DNA from: Clostridium carboxidivorans P7
Lineage (GTDB): Bacteria > Bacillota > Clostridia > Clostridiales > Clostridiaceae
Length of the DNA stretch: 64,000 bases
Direction: 5' to 3'
Assembly (NCBI RefSeq): GCF_001038625.1
Contig: NZ_CP011803.1
Span: 868,001-932,000, forward strand
The notes under the pieces: generated by a model
Told to the model about the DNA's origin: nothing
Seen by the model: only the letters and a program-made list of their open reading frames with translations
The model's database searches: none
Program-made: the position numbers and the translations under genes
In this document: in pieces, positions 9,206-17,141 of the stretch
How positions within the stretch are numbered: position 1 is the stretch's first letter
Layout of the letters: each line of letters begins with the position of its first letter

Positions 9206-10240
9206 ATGCGAATAAAGAAAGAAATGCATCACATACATGATAAGAGCTATAAGGACTTATTTTCAAATAAAGAGCTATTAGTAGATATGATACAAAACTT
9301 TGTTAAAAGTTCATGGATAAAAGAAATAAAAAAGGATAATATTGAACTAGTAAACAAGTCATATATACTTTCAGATTATGAAGAGTTAGAATCAGATATA
9401 GTATATAAAGCAACAATAGATGGTAGAGAAGTTATATTCTATATATTGTTAGAATTTCAGTCCTATGTTGATTATAGTATGCCTATAAGACTATTTTTGT
9501 ATATGTCAGAAATATGGAGAGAAGTTTTAAAAAATACAAAACAAGCAGAAGTAAAAAGTAAAGAGTTTAGATTACCAGCAATAGTACCTTTGGTTTTATA
9601 TAATGGAGAGTATAAGTGGACTGTAGAGAAAAAATTTAAAAATATTATAAATAAAAGTGAGTTATTTGGAAATAACATAATTGATTTTGAATATATACTT
9701 ATAGATATAAATAAGTATGAAAAAGAAGAACTGATGGAATTGAAAAACTTAGTATCAGCAGTATTTTTATTAGATCAAAAGGTTGATATTGAAGAGTTTA
9801 TAAGTAGAGTAAAAGATATAGCTATAGATTTCAACAACTTAACAGAAGAACAAAAAATGATGTTAAGACATTGGTTAAGAGTAACTTTAAGTGATGAACT
9901 GAAAGGTAACTTAGGAGAAAAGATAGAAGATATTTTGATAGCAAAAAAAGAGGAGGTTAATCGTATGACTTCTAATATTTCAAAAACGATAAAGGAAACT
10001 TTTGCAAAAACTAGAGAAGAAGGAATGGAAAAAGGAATCGAAGAAGGAATAGAAAAAGGAATAGAAAAAGCTAGACAAAAAGATGTGGAAATAGTCTTAA
10101 AGTTGCTTACGAAAAAGTTCGGAGCTTTAGATGATGTACTTAAGAAAAAAATAGAAAAATTAGATAGTGATAAGTTAAGTTCCATTATTGAAAATATTTT
10201 AGATATAGAAAGTTTACAAGAAGTTATTAAAAGCATATAA
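9206..10240 (+). CDS. Rpn family recombination-promoting nuclease (PD-(D/E)XK)
   Basis: Cytoplasmic nuclease of the Rpn/YhgA-like family (PF04754, long annotated as transposase). 344 residues from the ATG at 9206, which has AGGTG 9 bases upstream; an in-frame GTG at 9194 is possible. The N-terminus HDKSYKDLFSNKELLVDMI is the family signature. The nuclease core has ESDIVYK followed by ILLEFQS, an E-x-Q version of the motif. The C-terminus carries GIEEGIEKGIEKA heptad-like repeats and a DUF4351-like helical tail. Family members cleave DNA and promote RecA-independent recombination in E. coli. Flanking direct repeats suggest it moves or recombines as a unit. Confidence 0.88.
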   Translation: MRIKKEMHHIHDKSYKDLFSNKELLVDMIQNFVKSSWIKEIKKDNIELVNKSYILSDYEELESDIVYKATIDGREVIFYILLEFQSYVDYSMPIRLFLYMSEIWREVLKNTKQAEVKSKEFRLPAIVPLVLYNGEYKWTVEKKFKNIINKSELFGNNIIDFEYILIDINKYEKEELMELKNLVSAVFLLDQKVDIEEFISRVKDIAIDFNNLTEEQKMMLRHWLRVTLSDELKGNLGEKIEDILIAKKEEVNRMTSNISKTIKETFAKTREEGMEKGIEEGIEKGIEKARQKDVEIVLKLLTKKFGALDDVLKKKIEKLDSDKLSSIIENILDIESLQEVIKSI

Positions 10241-10265
10241 CACTAATCGATGCTGATATTTTACC

Positions 10266-10311
10266 AAGCTCAGGCAAGCTTTGCCAAATGCTTCAGGGGT
10301 GTAAACTTTGG
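10266..10311 (+). repeat. Dispersed direct repeat, copy B
   Basis: 46 bases starting AAGCTCAGGCAAGCTTTGCC and ending GTGTAAACTTTGG, 25 bases after the Rpn stop. It matches copy C at 33 of 46 positions without gaps, counted by eye. It contains a small GGCAA-GCT-TTGCC hairpin. Confidence 0.55.
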
Positions 10312-10382
10312 AAGTTGAGGAATATTTATAACTGATTTTATTTACATCATTCCTGTTTTTTATATTGTATATAAAAATAATT

Positions 10383-10411
10383 AAAAATGTGGTTAATTTG
10401 ACCACATTTTT
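10383..10411. terminator. Bidirectional terminator between Rpn and FAH genes
   Basis: AAAAATGTGGT (10383-10393) and ACCACATTTTT (10401-10411) are perfect 11-base arms with a 7-base loop. T-runs on both sides let it serve the convergent Rpn and FAH genes. Confidence 0.85.
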
Positions 10412-10416
10412 AATTA

Positions 10417-11433
10417 TTATATTAATTCAGTACTAACTTGATTTGTTAGTGTACCAATATTATCTATTTCTAATCTTATAACATCACCCAAATTAAGTAA
10501 ATGACCATTTTCCATTCCACAACAATTAGGAATTGTTCCAGATGCCATAAACTCTCCTGCATAAATCTGCTCACCTTTAGAAGCATAAGCAATAGCTTTT
10601 CCAATGGAATGATAAAATTCATTTAGTTGTCCTTCAGCAGCTAATTCTTCATTAATAAATACTTGCGTTTTTAAAGTATTGAGTACTGGTAATATTTCAT
10701 CTGCTGTTACAACTACATTAGATATGGAACTAGCAAAATCCTTTGCTTTACATGGTCCAAAGCCTGTTTTTCTCATCTCATCAAGCTGAACATTTCGAGC
10801 GCTGAAGTCATTAAATACACAGAAAGCACCTACAGCAGCAAGACCTTCTTCTTCTGTTGCATTAAGAAGATCCTTGGTAATGATCATACCAAGCTCTAAT
10901 TCATAGTCTTTAAGTGTTGCATAATGTGGATAGCTTACTACTTCACCATCTCCAATAAATGATAGAGTATTTCCCTTATAATATACAGGATTATCATACC
11001 ACGCCTTTTTAGGCTTAAAAGCTGGAAATGGATGTCTGAATATAGCTTCGTAGGCTCTTACTATGGGGTATACCTTAGGCATAGTATATTTTGTAAAAAG
11101 CCTACCGCTGTTAATTACATGTCTTTCACACAGCATAAAATCACGGTAAAGTAGGGGACGAAAAGGCATAATTTCTTTCATATTCTCAGTTTCACGGACA
11201 ACTTTCGAATCAGCTTTTTGTAAAAGGAAATTTAAATGTTCTTTATTTTCAGGAAGTGTCTGTAAAAATAAAATAAGATCTTTAGAAACAGACTTTATTT
11301 TTGAATATTCTTTGCTGTTATCTGCCTCAAATTGTTCCAGGAGCTTAGATAGTACAATCCATTGGCCTTTGTATAAAATAGCAAGTGAAACTTCATTTTC
11401 CTTGGAATTTATTTGTAATTTCTTGATTTTCAA
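10417..11433 (-). CDS. Fumarylacetoacetate hydrolase (FAH) family protein
   Basis: Cytoplasmic metal-dependent hydrolase or decarboxylase of 338 residues, starting at TTG (11433) behind GGGAGAG. The C-terminal FAH fold (about 95-338) shows DYELELGMII with the metal-binding acidic residues, FNDFSARNVQ, the downstream Lys in KAKDFASS, and the late GEFMASGTIPNCCGMEN segment. FAH proteins cleave beta-diketo acids or act as 2-oxo-acid hydratases and decarboxylases in aromatic breakdown; the substrate cannot be read. An N-terminal region of about 95 residues precedes the fold. A TTGAACATGTTCAA operator 58 bases upstream ties it to the TetR gene behind it. Confidence 0.88.
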   Translation of the reverse strand: MKIKKLQINSKENEVSLAILYKGQWIVLSKLLEQFEADNSKEYSKIKSVSKDLILFLQTLPENKEHLNFLLQKADSKVVRETENMKEIMPFRPLLYRDFMLCERHVINSGRLFTKYTMPKVYPIVRAYEAIFRHPFPAFKPKKAWYDNPVYYKGNTLSFIGDGEVVSYPHYATLKDYELELGMIITKDLLNATEEEGLAAVGAFCVFNDFSARNVQLDEMRKTGFGPCKAKDFASSISNVVVTADEILPVLNTLKTQVFINEELAAEGQLNEFYHSIGKAIAYASKGEQIYAGEFMASGTIPNCCGMENGHLLNLGDVIRLEIDNIGTLTNQVSTELI

Positions 11434-11490
11434 TTTAATCTCTCCCTATATACTAATTTTATTTAAAAAATTTATAGAAGTTAATATTGC

Positions 11491-11504
11491 TTGAACATGT
11501 TCAA
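11491..11504. promoter_or_regulatory. TetR operator upstream of the FAH gene
   Basis: A perfect 14-base palindrome TTGAACATGTTCAA, 58 bases upstream of the FAH start. Near-identical sites lie at 12223-12236 and 12280-12293 in front of the adjacent TetR gene, which identifies the likely ligand-responsive repressor. Confidence 0.8.
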
Positions 11505-11563
11505 ATGAAGCTAATTTAATACCCGAAATGATAGCCATATCGGGTTATTATTATCTATTAATA

Positions 11564-12199
11564 TTAGTTTTCTGCTATTAACAATGCAAAATCTTTTATT
11601 TCATTTTTTAATTGCAATATATGTTCTTTTACTTGATAGATTTCAGTTTTTGGCACATTATAAGTTTGCAGGCTAAAATCTAAAATCATATCAATTCTTT
11701 TTTCAAGAGAAATTTGCCTAGTTAAATACTGATTAGCAATAAAACTGCGCATAGCACCTTTGATTGCCAAGGTTCTTATGTAATAATCCTCAAACTCAAA
11801 ATCAGGATTATAATTTTTAAAAAGAAGTTGTGACCTTTTAGCAGCAGCATCTACAAGTCCATCAAAAATACTTTTTAAACTGTAAGCTTCATAATAGATT
11901 TCACAGATGCATTCGTCTTCTTCTACTGCTGTAAGTTCAATAGCACAGGATAGTCCATATCGGAGAACCGGGTCTAAATTTTCTCCAAAATAATTGCAAA
12001 TGACCTCATCACTCTTCTTAAAGGTTTCAAGAATAAGACTTTTGAAGATTTCTTCTTTATTTTTGTATAGGTAATATATACTGCCAATTAACACACCAGA
12101 TCTTTCAACAATTTGACGAATTGTGGTCTTTTTGTAGCCCTGCAGTATAAAAAGCTCTTTTGCACTCTGAAGTATTTTGCTTCTAGTGTCTTCCATCAT
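11564..12199 (-). CDS. TetR/AcrR family regulator of the FAH gene
   Basis: Repressor of about 211 residues. The start is one of two ATGs (12199 or 12196) behind GAGGTG. The TetR_N domain spans roughly residues 5-52 (ELFILQGYKKTTIRQIVERSGVLIGSIYYLYKNKEE), followed by a variable ligand-binding domain. It is transcribed in the same direction as the FAH gene but from its own promoter (12244-12272) flanked by two CATG-centred operators. A third operator precedes the FAH gene, so it probably represses both. A short CCCGA/TCGGG hairpin at 11521-11545 lies after its stop. Confidence 0.92.
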   Translation of the reverse strand: MMEDTRSKILQSAKELFILQGYKKTTIRQIVERSGVLIGSIYYLYKNKEEIFKSLILETFKKSDEVICNYFGENLDPVLRYGLSCAIELTAVEEDECICEIYYEAYSLKSIFDGLVDAAAKRSQLLFKNYNPDFEFEDYYIRTLAIKGAMRSFIANQYLTRQISLEKRIDMILDFSLQTYNVPKTEIYQVKEHILQLKNEIKDFALLIAEN

Positions 12200-12222
12200 A
12201 GTCACCTCAAAAATAATCTTTC

Positions 12223-12293
12223 TTTAACATGTTCAACAACTAAATAATACCACTGTGAAAATAAAGAGTCAATAATAATTTTAACATGTTTAA
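12223..12293 (-). promoter_or_regulatory. Promoter and two operators of the TetR gene
   Basis: On the minus strand TTGACT (12267-12272), a 17-base spacer and TATTAT (12244-12249) form a sigma-A promoter. TTTAACATGTTCAA (12223-12236) covers the start-site region and TTTAACATGTTTAA (12280-12293) lies just upstream of the -35. Both match the perfect palindrome at 11491-11504. Confidence 0.82.
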
Positions 12294-12401
12294 GTAGAAT
12301 GTTTTTTAATAGAATAAAGGAAGGATTTTTCTTATATAATTTTTATGAGTTTTGTAACAAATTAAATAGTATGTAAATATTATTTATTAATAGGGAACAA
12401 A

Positions 12402-12437
12402 TTTTAGCCTTTTGTAGAATTCTGCAAAAAGCTAAAA
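12402..12437 (+). promoter_or_regulatory. Hairpin in the leader of the His-rich gene
   Basis: TTTTAGC (12402-12408) pairs with GCTAAAA (12431-12437), with further TTTTG/CAAAA pairing inside and a palindromic AGAATTCT apex. It ends about 12 bases before the AGGAGG of the gene at 12462. It could stabilise the leader or limit ribosome entry. Confidence 0.5.
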
Positions 12438-12461
12438 AACAACGAATAGGAGGAAAAAGTT

Positions 12462-13097
12462 ATGTCACATCATAAAGATGATATTAGAATTGATAAAGCA
12501 GAAGATACTCCTTTGGAAACAGAAAACATTTTAATAGGAGCAGGAGCATATAATAGCTCATGCAAATCATCAGATAATGGAAAAGGTGTAGGCGTAATGT
12601 ACCAGCAACAGGGTGCTGTAAAGATACACAATGGAAGAATAATAGGTTGTGATAGTAATGGTTATATAGTAAAACACTGCTCAGATGCAAGTAAGGGAAG
12701 TCCTTTTAAATTTGATAAATTCTATTTTTATAGTGAAAAGTATTTTCATACCCATAATATCAATCATTCTCATGCATATGCTTTCATTGATATTGGTATA
12801 AGAGACAATAAACATGTATTTTGTTATTATGGAAAGGAAAAGGATGCTAAAAACCTTCATACTCATAATGGCGTATTTCATTCTTTTACCTATAAAGATC
12901 CTAAAACTAAGAAGTCTATAACCAGCAGTGATTTTAGTACTTTTTTAAGTTTTAGCACTTCACCTCATTTAGTAAGTAAGATAGTTTACTATCATTATGT
13001 TGAAGAATATGATAATAAAAAACATCAAACTGTTTTAAGATATGTAAAAACTTCAGCATCTGATATAAAGCATTACGGAGAAGTATCAAATAAATAA
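12462..13097 (+). CDS. His-rich hypothetical protein
   Basis: I do not recognise this 211-residue protein. It starts at an ATG behind a perfect AGGAGG and has no signal peptide or membrane helix. It is rich in His and Tyr, with HTHNINHSHAYAFIDIG near residue 105 and LHTHNGVFHSF near 138, clusters that could bind metal. Phe/Tyr/Lys-rich beta-type segments such as SPFKFDKFYFYSEKYF suggest a compact beta fold. It is flanked by a leader hairpin (12402-12437) and downstream by dispersed repeat copy C, so it lies in an accessory region. A coat-like or metal-binding role is speculation. Confidence 0.75.
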   Translation: MSHHKDDIRIDKAEDTPLETENILIGAGAYNSSCKSSDNGKGVGVMYQQQGAVKIHNGRIIGCDSNGYIVKHCSDASKGSPFKFDKFYFYSEKYFHTHNINHSHAYAFIDIGIRDNKHVFCYYGKEKDAKNLHTHNGVFHSFTYKDPKTKKSITSSDFSTFLSFSTSPHLVSKIVYYHYVEEYDNKKHQTVLRYVKTSASDIKHYGEVSNK

Positions 13098-13163
13098 TAT
13101 ATTAGCAAAAGAGCAATTTTAAAAACTTTACCTGGAGTTAATGGTGAATATGTTTCTAATAGT

Positions 13164-13209
13164 AAGTTCAGGCAATCTTTCCTAGGTATCTCAGGAGTAT
13201 AAAATTTGC
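13164..13209 (+). repeat. Dispersed direct repeat, copy C
   Basis: 46 bases beginning AAGTTCAGGCAATCTTT and ending AGTATAAAATTTGC. It is related to copies A and B around the Rpn gene and lies in the gene-free stretch 13098-13547. Confidence 0.5.
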
Positions 13210-13256
13210 AAAACTAATTTATTTTTTAAAAAAGTTTGATATTATATAAATAAGAA

Positions 13257-13288
13257 ATGCTTAGTGCTAGTAACACCAAGCATCTTTT
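13257..13288 (+). terminator. Hairpin with T-run
   Basis: ATGCTTAGTG (13257-13266) and CACCAAGCAT (13274-13283) form a stem with one mismatch and a 7-base loop, followed by CTTTTTG. It lies 160 bases after the His-rich gene and probably ends its transcript. Confidence 0.6.
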
Positions 13289-13466
13289 TGTGATAGCTTA
13301 ATTTGCCTGCTCTTATTTCAATCTGTAATTATTTCCCTTTTCACGCGTTTCTACAATGAAAAATTTTCACATTTCCAAAATTCTGCTTTCTATGATTTCA
13401 TCTAATTTTATCCATATAAATTTTATTTGATTCTAACTAGTCTTTATATAAAGCTCAGGTAACTAC

Positions 13467-13498
13467 TAATTAAATTCCATAAATAAAGGTTTATTCAT
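13467..13498 (+). repeat. 32-base dispersed repeat, copy 1
   Basis: TAATTAAATTCCATAAATAA continuing into AGGTTTATTCAT. It is identical to 17020-17051 except at one position. The inner part CATAAATAAA-GG-TTTATTCATG is a near-palindrome. It ends 49 bases before the DUF429 start. Confidence 0.7.
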
Positions 13499-13547
13499 GA
13501 TAATGTAGAATAATTTTAAAAGAAATTTATTTGTGGGGGATTTAGAA

Positions 13548-14276
13548 ATGATAAAAAGTAAGAACTATATGTGTGTTGGGATTGATGTGTGCAAAGGTAA
13601 GTGGGTGGCAGTAGCTTTAACGGAGAAAAGTTTTGAAGTTAATAAGTTTAATAGCATAGAAGAAATATGCGAGAAATATGAAAATGCAGATAGTATAATT
13701 ATAGATATTCCTATTGGTCTTCCAGAAAATATTGATGATATACGTCCAGAAGTTGAAGCGAGAAGATATTTAAAAGGAAAGGCGTCAAGTATATTTAATG
13801 TTCCATGTAGACAAGCAGTTTATGCAGAAAATTATACAAAAGCAATTGAAGAAAATAAAACAAATCTTAAAGTGAGTTTAAGTCCATTATCTTATGCAAT
13901 ATGTAAAAAGATAAGGGAAGTAGATGAATTTTTAAATAAGGTACCAAAATGGAAAAATAAATTATTAGAAGGACATCCAGAAATATGTTTTTGTAAATTA
14001 AATGATGGACATGCAGTTTTGGAAAATAAAACAAAACCAGAAGGGCAGCAAAGAAGATTAGAAATACTAAAGAGATATTATAGTGAAAGTGATTTGGTAA
14101 TAGATAAATACTTAAAAGACGTGCCAGCAAGAAAGAAAATAGATGATGTGATAGATGCATTAGTGTTGGCTGTTTCTGGAGCTATAGGTCTAGAAAATAA
14201 ATTTGAGACAATACCTAAAGAACCTATGAAAGATAGAAGAGGAATAAAAATGCAAATGACTTATGGAAAGATATGA
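13548..14276 (+). CDS. DUF429 family predicted RNase H-like nuclease
   Basis: 242 residues from the ATG at 13548, which is preceded by GGGGGA at 7-base spacing. DUF429 (PF04250) proteins have an RNase H-like fold. The N-terminal strand VGIDVCKGKWVAVAL (catalytic Asp within GIDVCK), the second acidic strand SIIIDIPIGLP near residue 60, the EARRYLKGKASSIFNVPCR segment near 82 and the late KKIDDVIDALVLAVS acidic motif are all present. Biochemical function is unproven; nuclease activity is predicted. It is monocistronic, with a 32-base dispersed repeat just upstream and a strong terminator downstream. Confidence 0.85.
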   Translation: MIKSKNYMCVGIDVCKGKWVAVALTEKSFEVNKFNSIEEICEKYENADSIIIDIPIGLPENIDDIRPEVEARRYLKGKASSIFNVPCRQAVYAENYTKAIEENKTNLKVSLSPLSYAICKKIREVDEFLNKVPKWKNKLLEGHPEICFCKLNDGHAVLENKTKPEGQQRRLEILKRYYSESDLVIDKYLKDVPARKKIDDVIDALVLAVSGAIGLENKFETIPKEPMKDRRGIKMQMTYGKI

Positions 14277-14298
14277 ATGATTTTTTATAGTGGTTTGC

Positions 14299-14331
14299 TT
14301 AAGTAGGAATCATAGGTGTATTCCTACTTAA
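14299..14331. terminator. Bidirectional terminator
   Basis: TTAAGTAGGAAT (14299-14310) and ATTCCTACTTAA (14320-14331) are perfect 12-base arms with a 9-base loop, between the convergent DUF429 and helicase genes. Confidence 0.75.
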
Positions 14332-14350
14332 ACAATTATATTTTACAGAA

Positions 14351-16597
14351 TTAAATTTGGTAATTTTCTTTCAATAATGGAGTACAGTTGCCTGAATAAT
14401 ATATGCGCAAAATATGAAGAGCTCTGGTACAAGCGGTATATAGCAGAAGCCTTTCCTCCTCGCAGCAATAATTTTCATCTCCTGCATTATATATAAGAAC
14501 TACATCAAATTCTAATCCTTTAGCAAGATATGCTGGGATTACCAAGGTATCACTTACATATTCATCATCATCCTTCAATATGGCTTTAACATGAACCCTT
14601 TCTTTTAAAAAATTATATACTTCATTTGCTTCTTTTACAGTCCTTGTTATAATACCAATGGATTTATAACCCTTCTCTTTATACGCTTTTATATCTTCGA
14701 TAAATTTTTCTTTTATGGCTTTTTCACCTGAAAAACCAAGGATTAAAGGTTCAGCTCCACTTCTTTCTACACATCCATCAGTAATCTCCTTGGCAAGCAG
14801 CTTTCTGGAGAACTTAGTAATTTCCATGGTTGATCTGTAACTTTTGCTTAAATTTATTATGCAGGTATTATCTTTAGGAAATATATGAGAGATGTTGCTA
14901 TAATCTCCTACATTCATAAATGGATTGATGGATTGATTAAGGTCACCCAGTATGGTTATATTAGCATGCTTAAAAAGCTGATAGAAGATTTCATACTGCA
15001 ATGGCGTATAATCTTGTGCTTCATCAATAATAACATATTTTATTTCTGAGGTTTTGGGAATTCCTTCTAGTGCTCCTTTGAGATATAGAAGAGGAGGTTG
15101 ATCCTCATAATTAAGCTTTTCAGACCTCAAATTCCCCAAAGTATAGCTTTTTATTTCGTCAATTTCCTTTTTGCTGTATCCAGTATTAAAATTTGCAGAA
15201 AAACATTCCAATTTCATAAAAAGCTTTTTATAAATATCCATTAAATCAAACTCTGTTATTTTATTGATTTCAGAATATATATCCTTCATTTCATTTTTTA
15301 CAATAGCTATACTACGATTTCTAGCCTCTGTTTTATCTATATAAGAATCTGACTCCTTAAGTTCACTGGTTACTTCTTCAACCCAATCTTTTTCATAAGG
15401 TTCCATAAGAAATAATATTCTTTCTCTTATCTTTTGGAGTCTTCTTTTTAGTGGAAGCTGTATATAATCTTTAAAAAACAGCTCCTGCAAATCCTCAGAG
15501 GAGATTATTAACTTGTCTCTCACAATAATATCTTTAAAATTTCTATCTTCTTTTTCAGTATAGTCTACATATTTTTTTAATATATCTATAAATTGTATGG
15601 AAGATTTATATTTTATACTCATTATTCTTTTTTGATACATTGGTTCATTCTTAGCTGCAAGAATATTTTCCATCATTTCACTGTAATCTTCCTTTTTAAA
15701 AGTAGATTCTAAGACCTTTTGCATATATTCTTTAAATGTAGTTTGACACATATTGTCTTCTCCAAGCTGAGGTAATACATTGGAAATGTACTCATTAAAA
15801 ATTTTATTTGGAGAAAATATTATTATATTTTTTGATGCTATTTTATCTCTATGCTTATATAAGATGTATGCAATTCTATGAAGAGCAATGGAAGTTTTTC
15901 CACTTCCAGCAGGCCCCTGAACAATCAAATTTTTATAATCCTCATTACGAATTACTTTATTTTGTTCTCTTTGAATAGTTGTCACTATATTCTTCATTTT
16001 ACTATCAGTACTTTTGCTCAACATACCTTGAAGTATTTCATCATCAATATTTAAATTGCTATCAAACATATACTCAATTTTGCCATTATTAATTTTGTAC
16101 TGTCTTTTTAAAGTAATTTCACCATGAATTTTTCCTTCAGGGCATGTATAATTAGCTTTTCCAATTTCATAATCATAGTACATGCTAGAAATGGGTGCTC
16201 TCCAATCATATACTAGAAAATCAAAATTGTCATTGATAAGATTGAAGATTCCAATATAACACTTTTGAGTTTTCTCATCTCCTTTTTCGAGAAAATCCAT
16301 CCTCCCAAAGTAGGGAGATAAAAGTATTTTTTTATATTTTTCTTCAAGCTTTCTGACAAATTCATGTCTTTTTTTCTGTATTTTCATAGTTGTGATGAAC
16401 TCCATAAAGTCTACAACTTGATCCAACCCATTAGTTATGGACAAAGAGCCTACATCCTGCCAAAGTTGCCTTTGTGTTTCAATAGAATCCTTTCTAAATT
16501 TTTCTTTAAAATCATGTTCTTCGTTAAATTGTTTTTGAGCTTCTTTGAGCACTTCTTGCAGCCATTCATTTTCCAGGTTCCATTCAAAGTTGTTCAA
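14351..16597 (-). CDS. helD: HelD-type UvrD-like ATPase, RNA polymerase recycling factor
   Basis: Cytoplasmic superfamily 1 ATPase of 748 residues, close to Bacillus subtilis HelD (YvgS, about 770). A charged coiled-coil N-terminal arm (1-95) precedes the split helicase core. Walker A is GPAGSGKT at 228-235, Walker B is YVIIDEAQDYTPLQY near 520, and motif VI LLLYTACTRALH lies near the C-terminus. HelD proteins push stalled RNA polymerase off DNA and nucleic acid off polymerase, and some relatives confer rifamycin tolerance. The gene stands alone with no visible regulator. Confidence 0.88.
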   Translation of the reverse strand: MNNFEWNLENEWLQEVLKEAQKQFNEEHDFKEKFRKDSIETQRQLWQDVGSLSITNGLDQVVDFMEFITTMKIQKKRHEFVRKLEEKYKKILLSPYFGRMDFLEKGDEKTQKCYIGIFNLINDNFDFLVYDWRAPISSMYYDYEIGKANYTCPEGKIHGEITLKRQYKINNGKIEYMFDSNLNIDDEILQGMLSKSTDSKMKNIVTTIQREQNKVIRNEDYKNLIVQGPAGSGKTSIALHRIAYILYKHRDKIASKNIIIFSPNKIFNEYISNVLPQLGEDNMCQTTFKEYMQKVLESTFKKEDYSEMMENILAAKNEPMYQKRIMSIKYKSSIQFIDILKKYVDYTEKEDRNFKDIIVRDKLIISSEDLQELFFKDYIQLPLKRRLQKIRERILFLMEPYEKDWVEEVTSELKESDSYIDKTEARNRSIAIVKNEMKDIYSEINKITEFDLMDIYKKLFMKLECFSANFNTGYSKKEIDEIKSYTLGNLRSEKLNYEDQPPLLYLKGALEGIPKTSEIKYVIIDEAQDYTPLQYEIFYQLFKHANITILGDLNQSINPFMNVGDYSNISHIFPKDNTCIINLSKSYRSTMEITKFSRKLLAKEITDGCVERSGAEPLILGFSGEKAIKEKFIEDIKAYKEKGYKSIGIITRTVKEANEVYNFLKERVHVKAILKDDDEYVSDTLVIPAYLAKGLEFDVVLIYNAGDENYCCEEERLLLYTACTRALHILRIYYSGNCTPLLKENYQI

Positions 16598-16654
16598 TTA
16601 ACCCCATCCTTTCATTAATAACAAATAATTAAGTAAGGTTACCATAAAAAAACA

Positions 16655-16683
16655 TTGACATTGCTTTAAGAAAATAGTATAAT
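16655..16683 (+). promoter_or_regulatory. Perfect consensus sigma-A promoter facing no gene
   Basis: TTGACA (16655-16660), a 17-base spacer and TATAAT (16678-16683) match the vegetative consensus exactly. It lies divergent to the HelD gene and reads into 16690-17000, where no plus-strand gene exists, and it is followed by a strong terminator. Confidence 0.75.
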
Positions 16684-16736
16684 ATAATTGAGAAAATATA
16701 TTATACATGAAATATAACGCTAGTAAATCTATATTA

Positions 16737-16880
16737 TCATTTTTGTTTTGGTGTGTCAATAATTATGCACCTTTTTTCGTTAACTTTAATTATTAAAAAA
16801 TCTTGCTCGTTATAATGTGAGCTTCTAGTCATACATTCTCTATTTCCAATACAATAGGTACAATGTAATTTATTAGGCAG
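16737..16880 (-). pseudogene. Possible Cys-containing small protein or remnant
   Basis: A 47-residue minus-strand frame with four Cys (HCTYCIGNREC, then KRCIIID). It has no normal start: CTG at 16880 sits about 10 bases after AAGGGTG, while an in-frame ATG at 16904 is separated from it by a TGA (16890-16892). It may be a decayed gene or a coincidence. Confidence 0.2.
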
Positions 16881-16940
16881 TTCTTTTATTCACCCTTTAA
16901 ACATGCTTCATAAACTAGTATAGAGATTATTATTAACAAA

Positions 16941-16997
16941 AATTGTTTCGGTTTTTGTAGAACATCAGACACTCTACAAAAACTGGAACAATTTTTT
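16941..16997 (+). terminator. Strong hairpin terminator, repeat-like
   Basis: Arms 16941-16961 and 16973-16993 are 21 bases and match at 19 positions around an 11-base loop, followed by TTTTT. The right half resembles 62156-62191 on the opposite strand, so it may derive from a mobile-element end. Confidence 0.7.
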
Positions 16998-17019
16998 GTT
17001 GTTAAAGGCCGGCAAATAT

Positions 17020-17051
17020 TAATTAAATTGCATAAATAAAGGTTTATTCAT
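17020..17051 (+). repeat. 32-base dispersed repeat, copy 2
   Basis: 31 of 32 positions match 13467-13498. It lies 91 bases before the Rpn pseudogene. Shortly after it comes GTGTGACAGCCC (17062 onward), which resembles the end of the hairpin element at 47801-47898. Confidence 0.7.
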
Positions 17052-17141
17052 AATATACCTAGTGTGACAGCCCTATCCTAAAACGGAAGTAGATATTCGT
17101 AATTTTATATTTGTTGCTAGTCGCTTTTGGACATGAAAATT

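Larger units (their letters stand above)
16690..16998 (+). ncRNA. Candidate small non-coding RNA
   Basis: Predicted only from its borders: the consensus promoter at 16655-16683 and the terminator at 16941-16997 delimit a transcript of about 310 bases without a plausible plus-strand reading frame. The interior is AT-rich and I could not fold it into a known RNA family. It would also be antisense to the weak minus-strand frame at 16737-16880. Confidence 0.35.

Noticed and set aside
10021..10080. Short tandem repeats GAAGGAATAGAAAAAGGAAT as a CRISPR-like array
   Set aside because: They encode the glycine-glutamate-lysine repeats of the Rpn C-terminus; no spacers.
9775..10236. 153-codon minus-strand frame inside the Rpn gene
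   Set aside because: It consists of Ser/Ile/Phe-rich translation of the EKGIEEGIEKG repeats in reverse; shadow.
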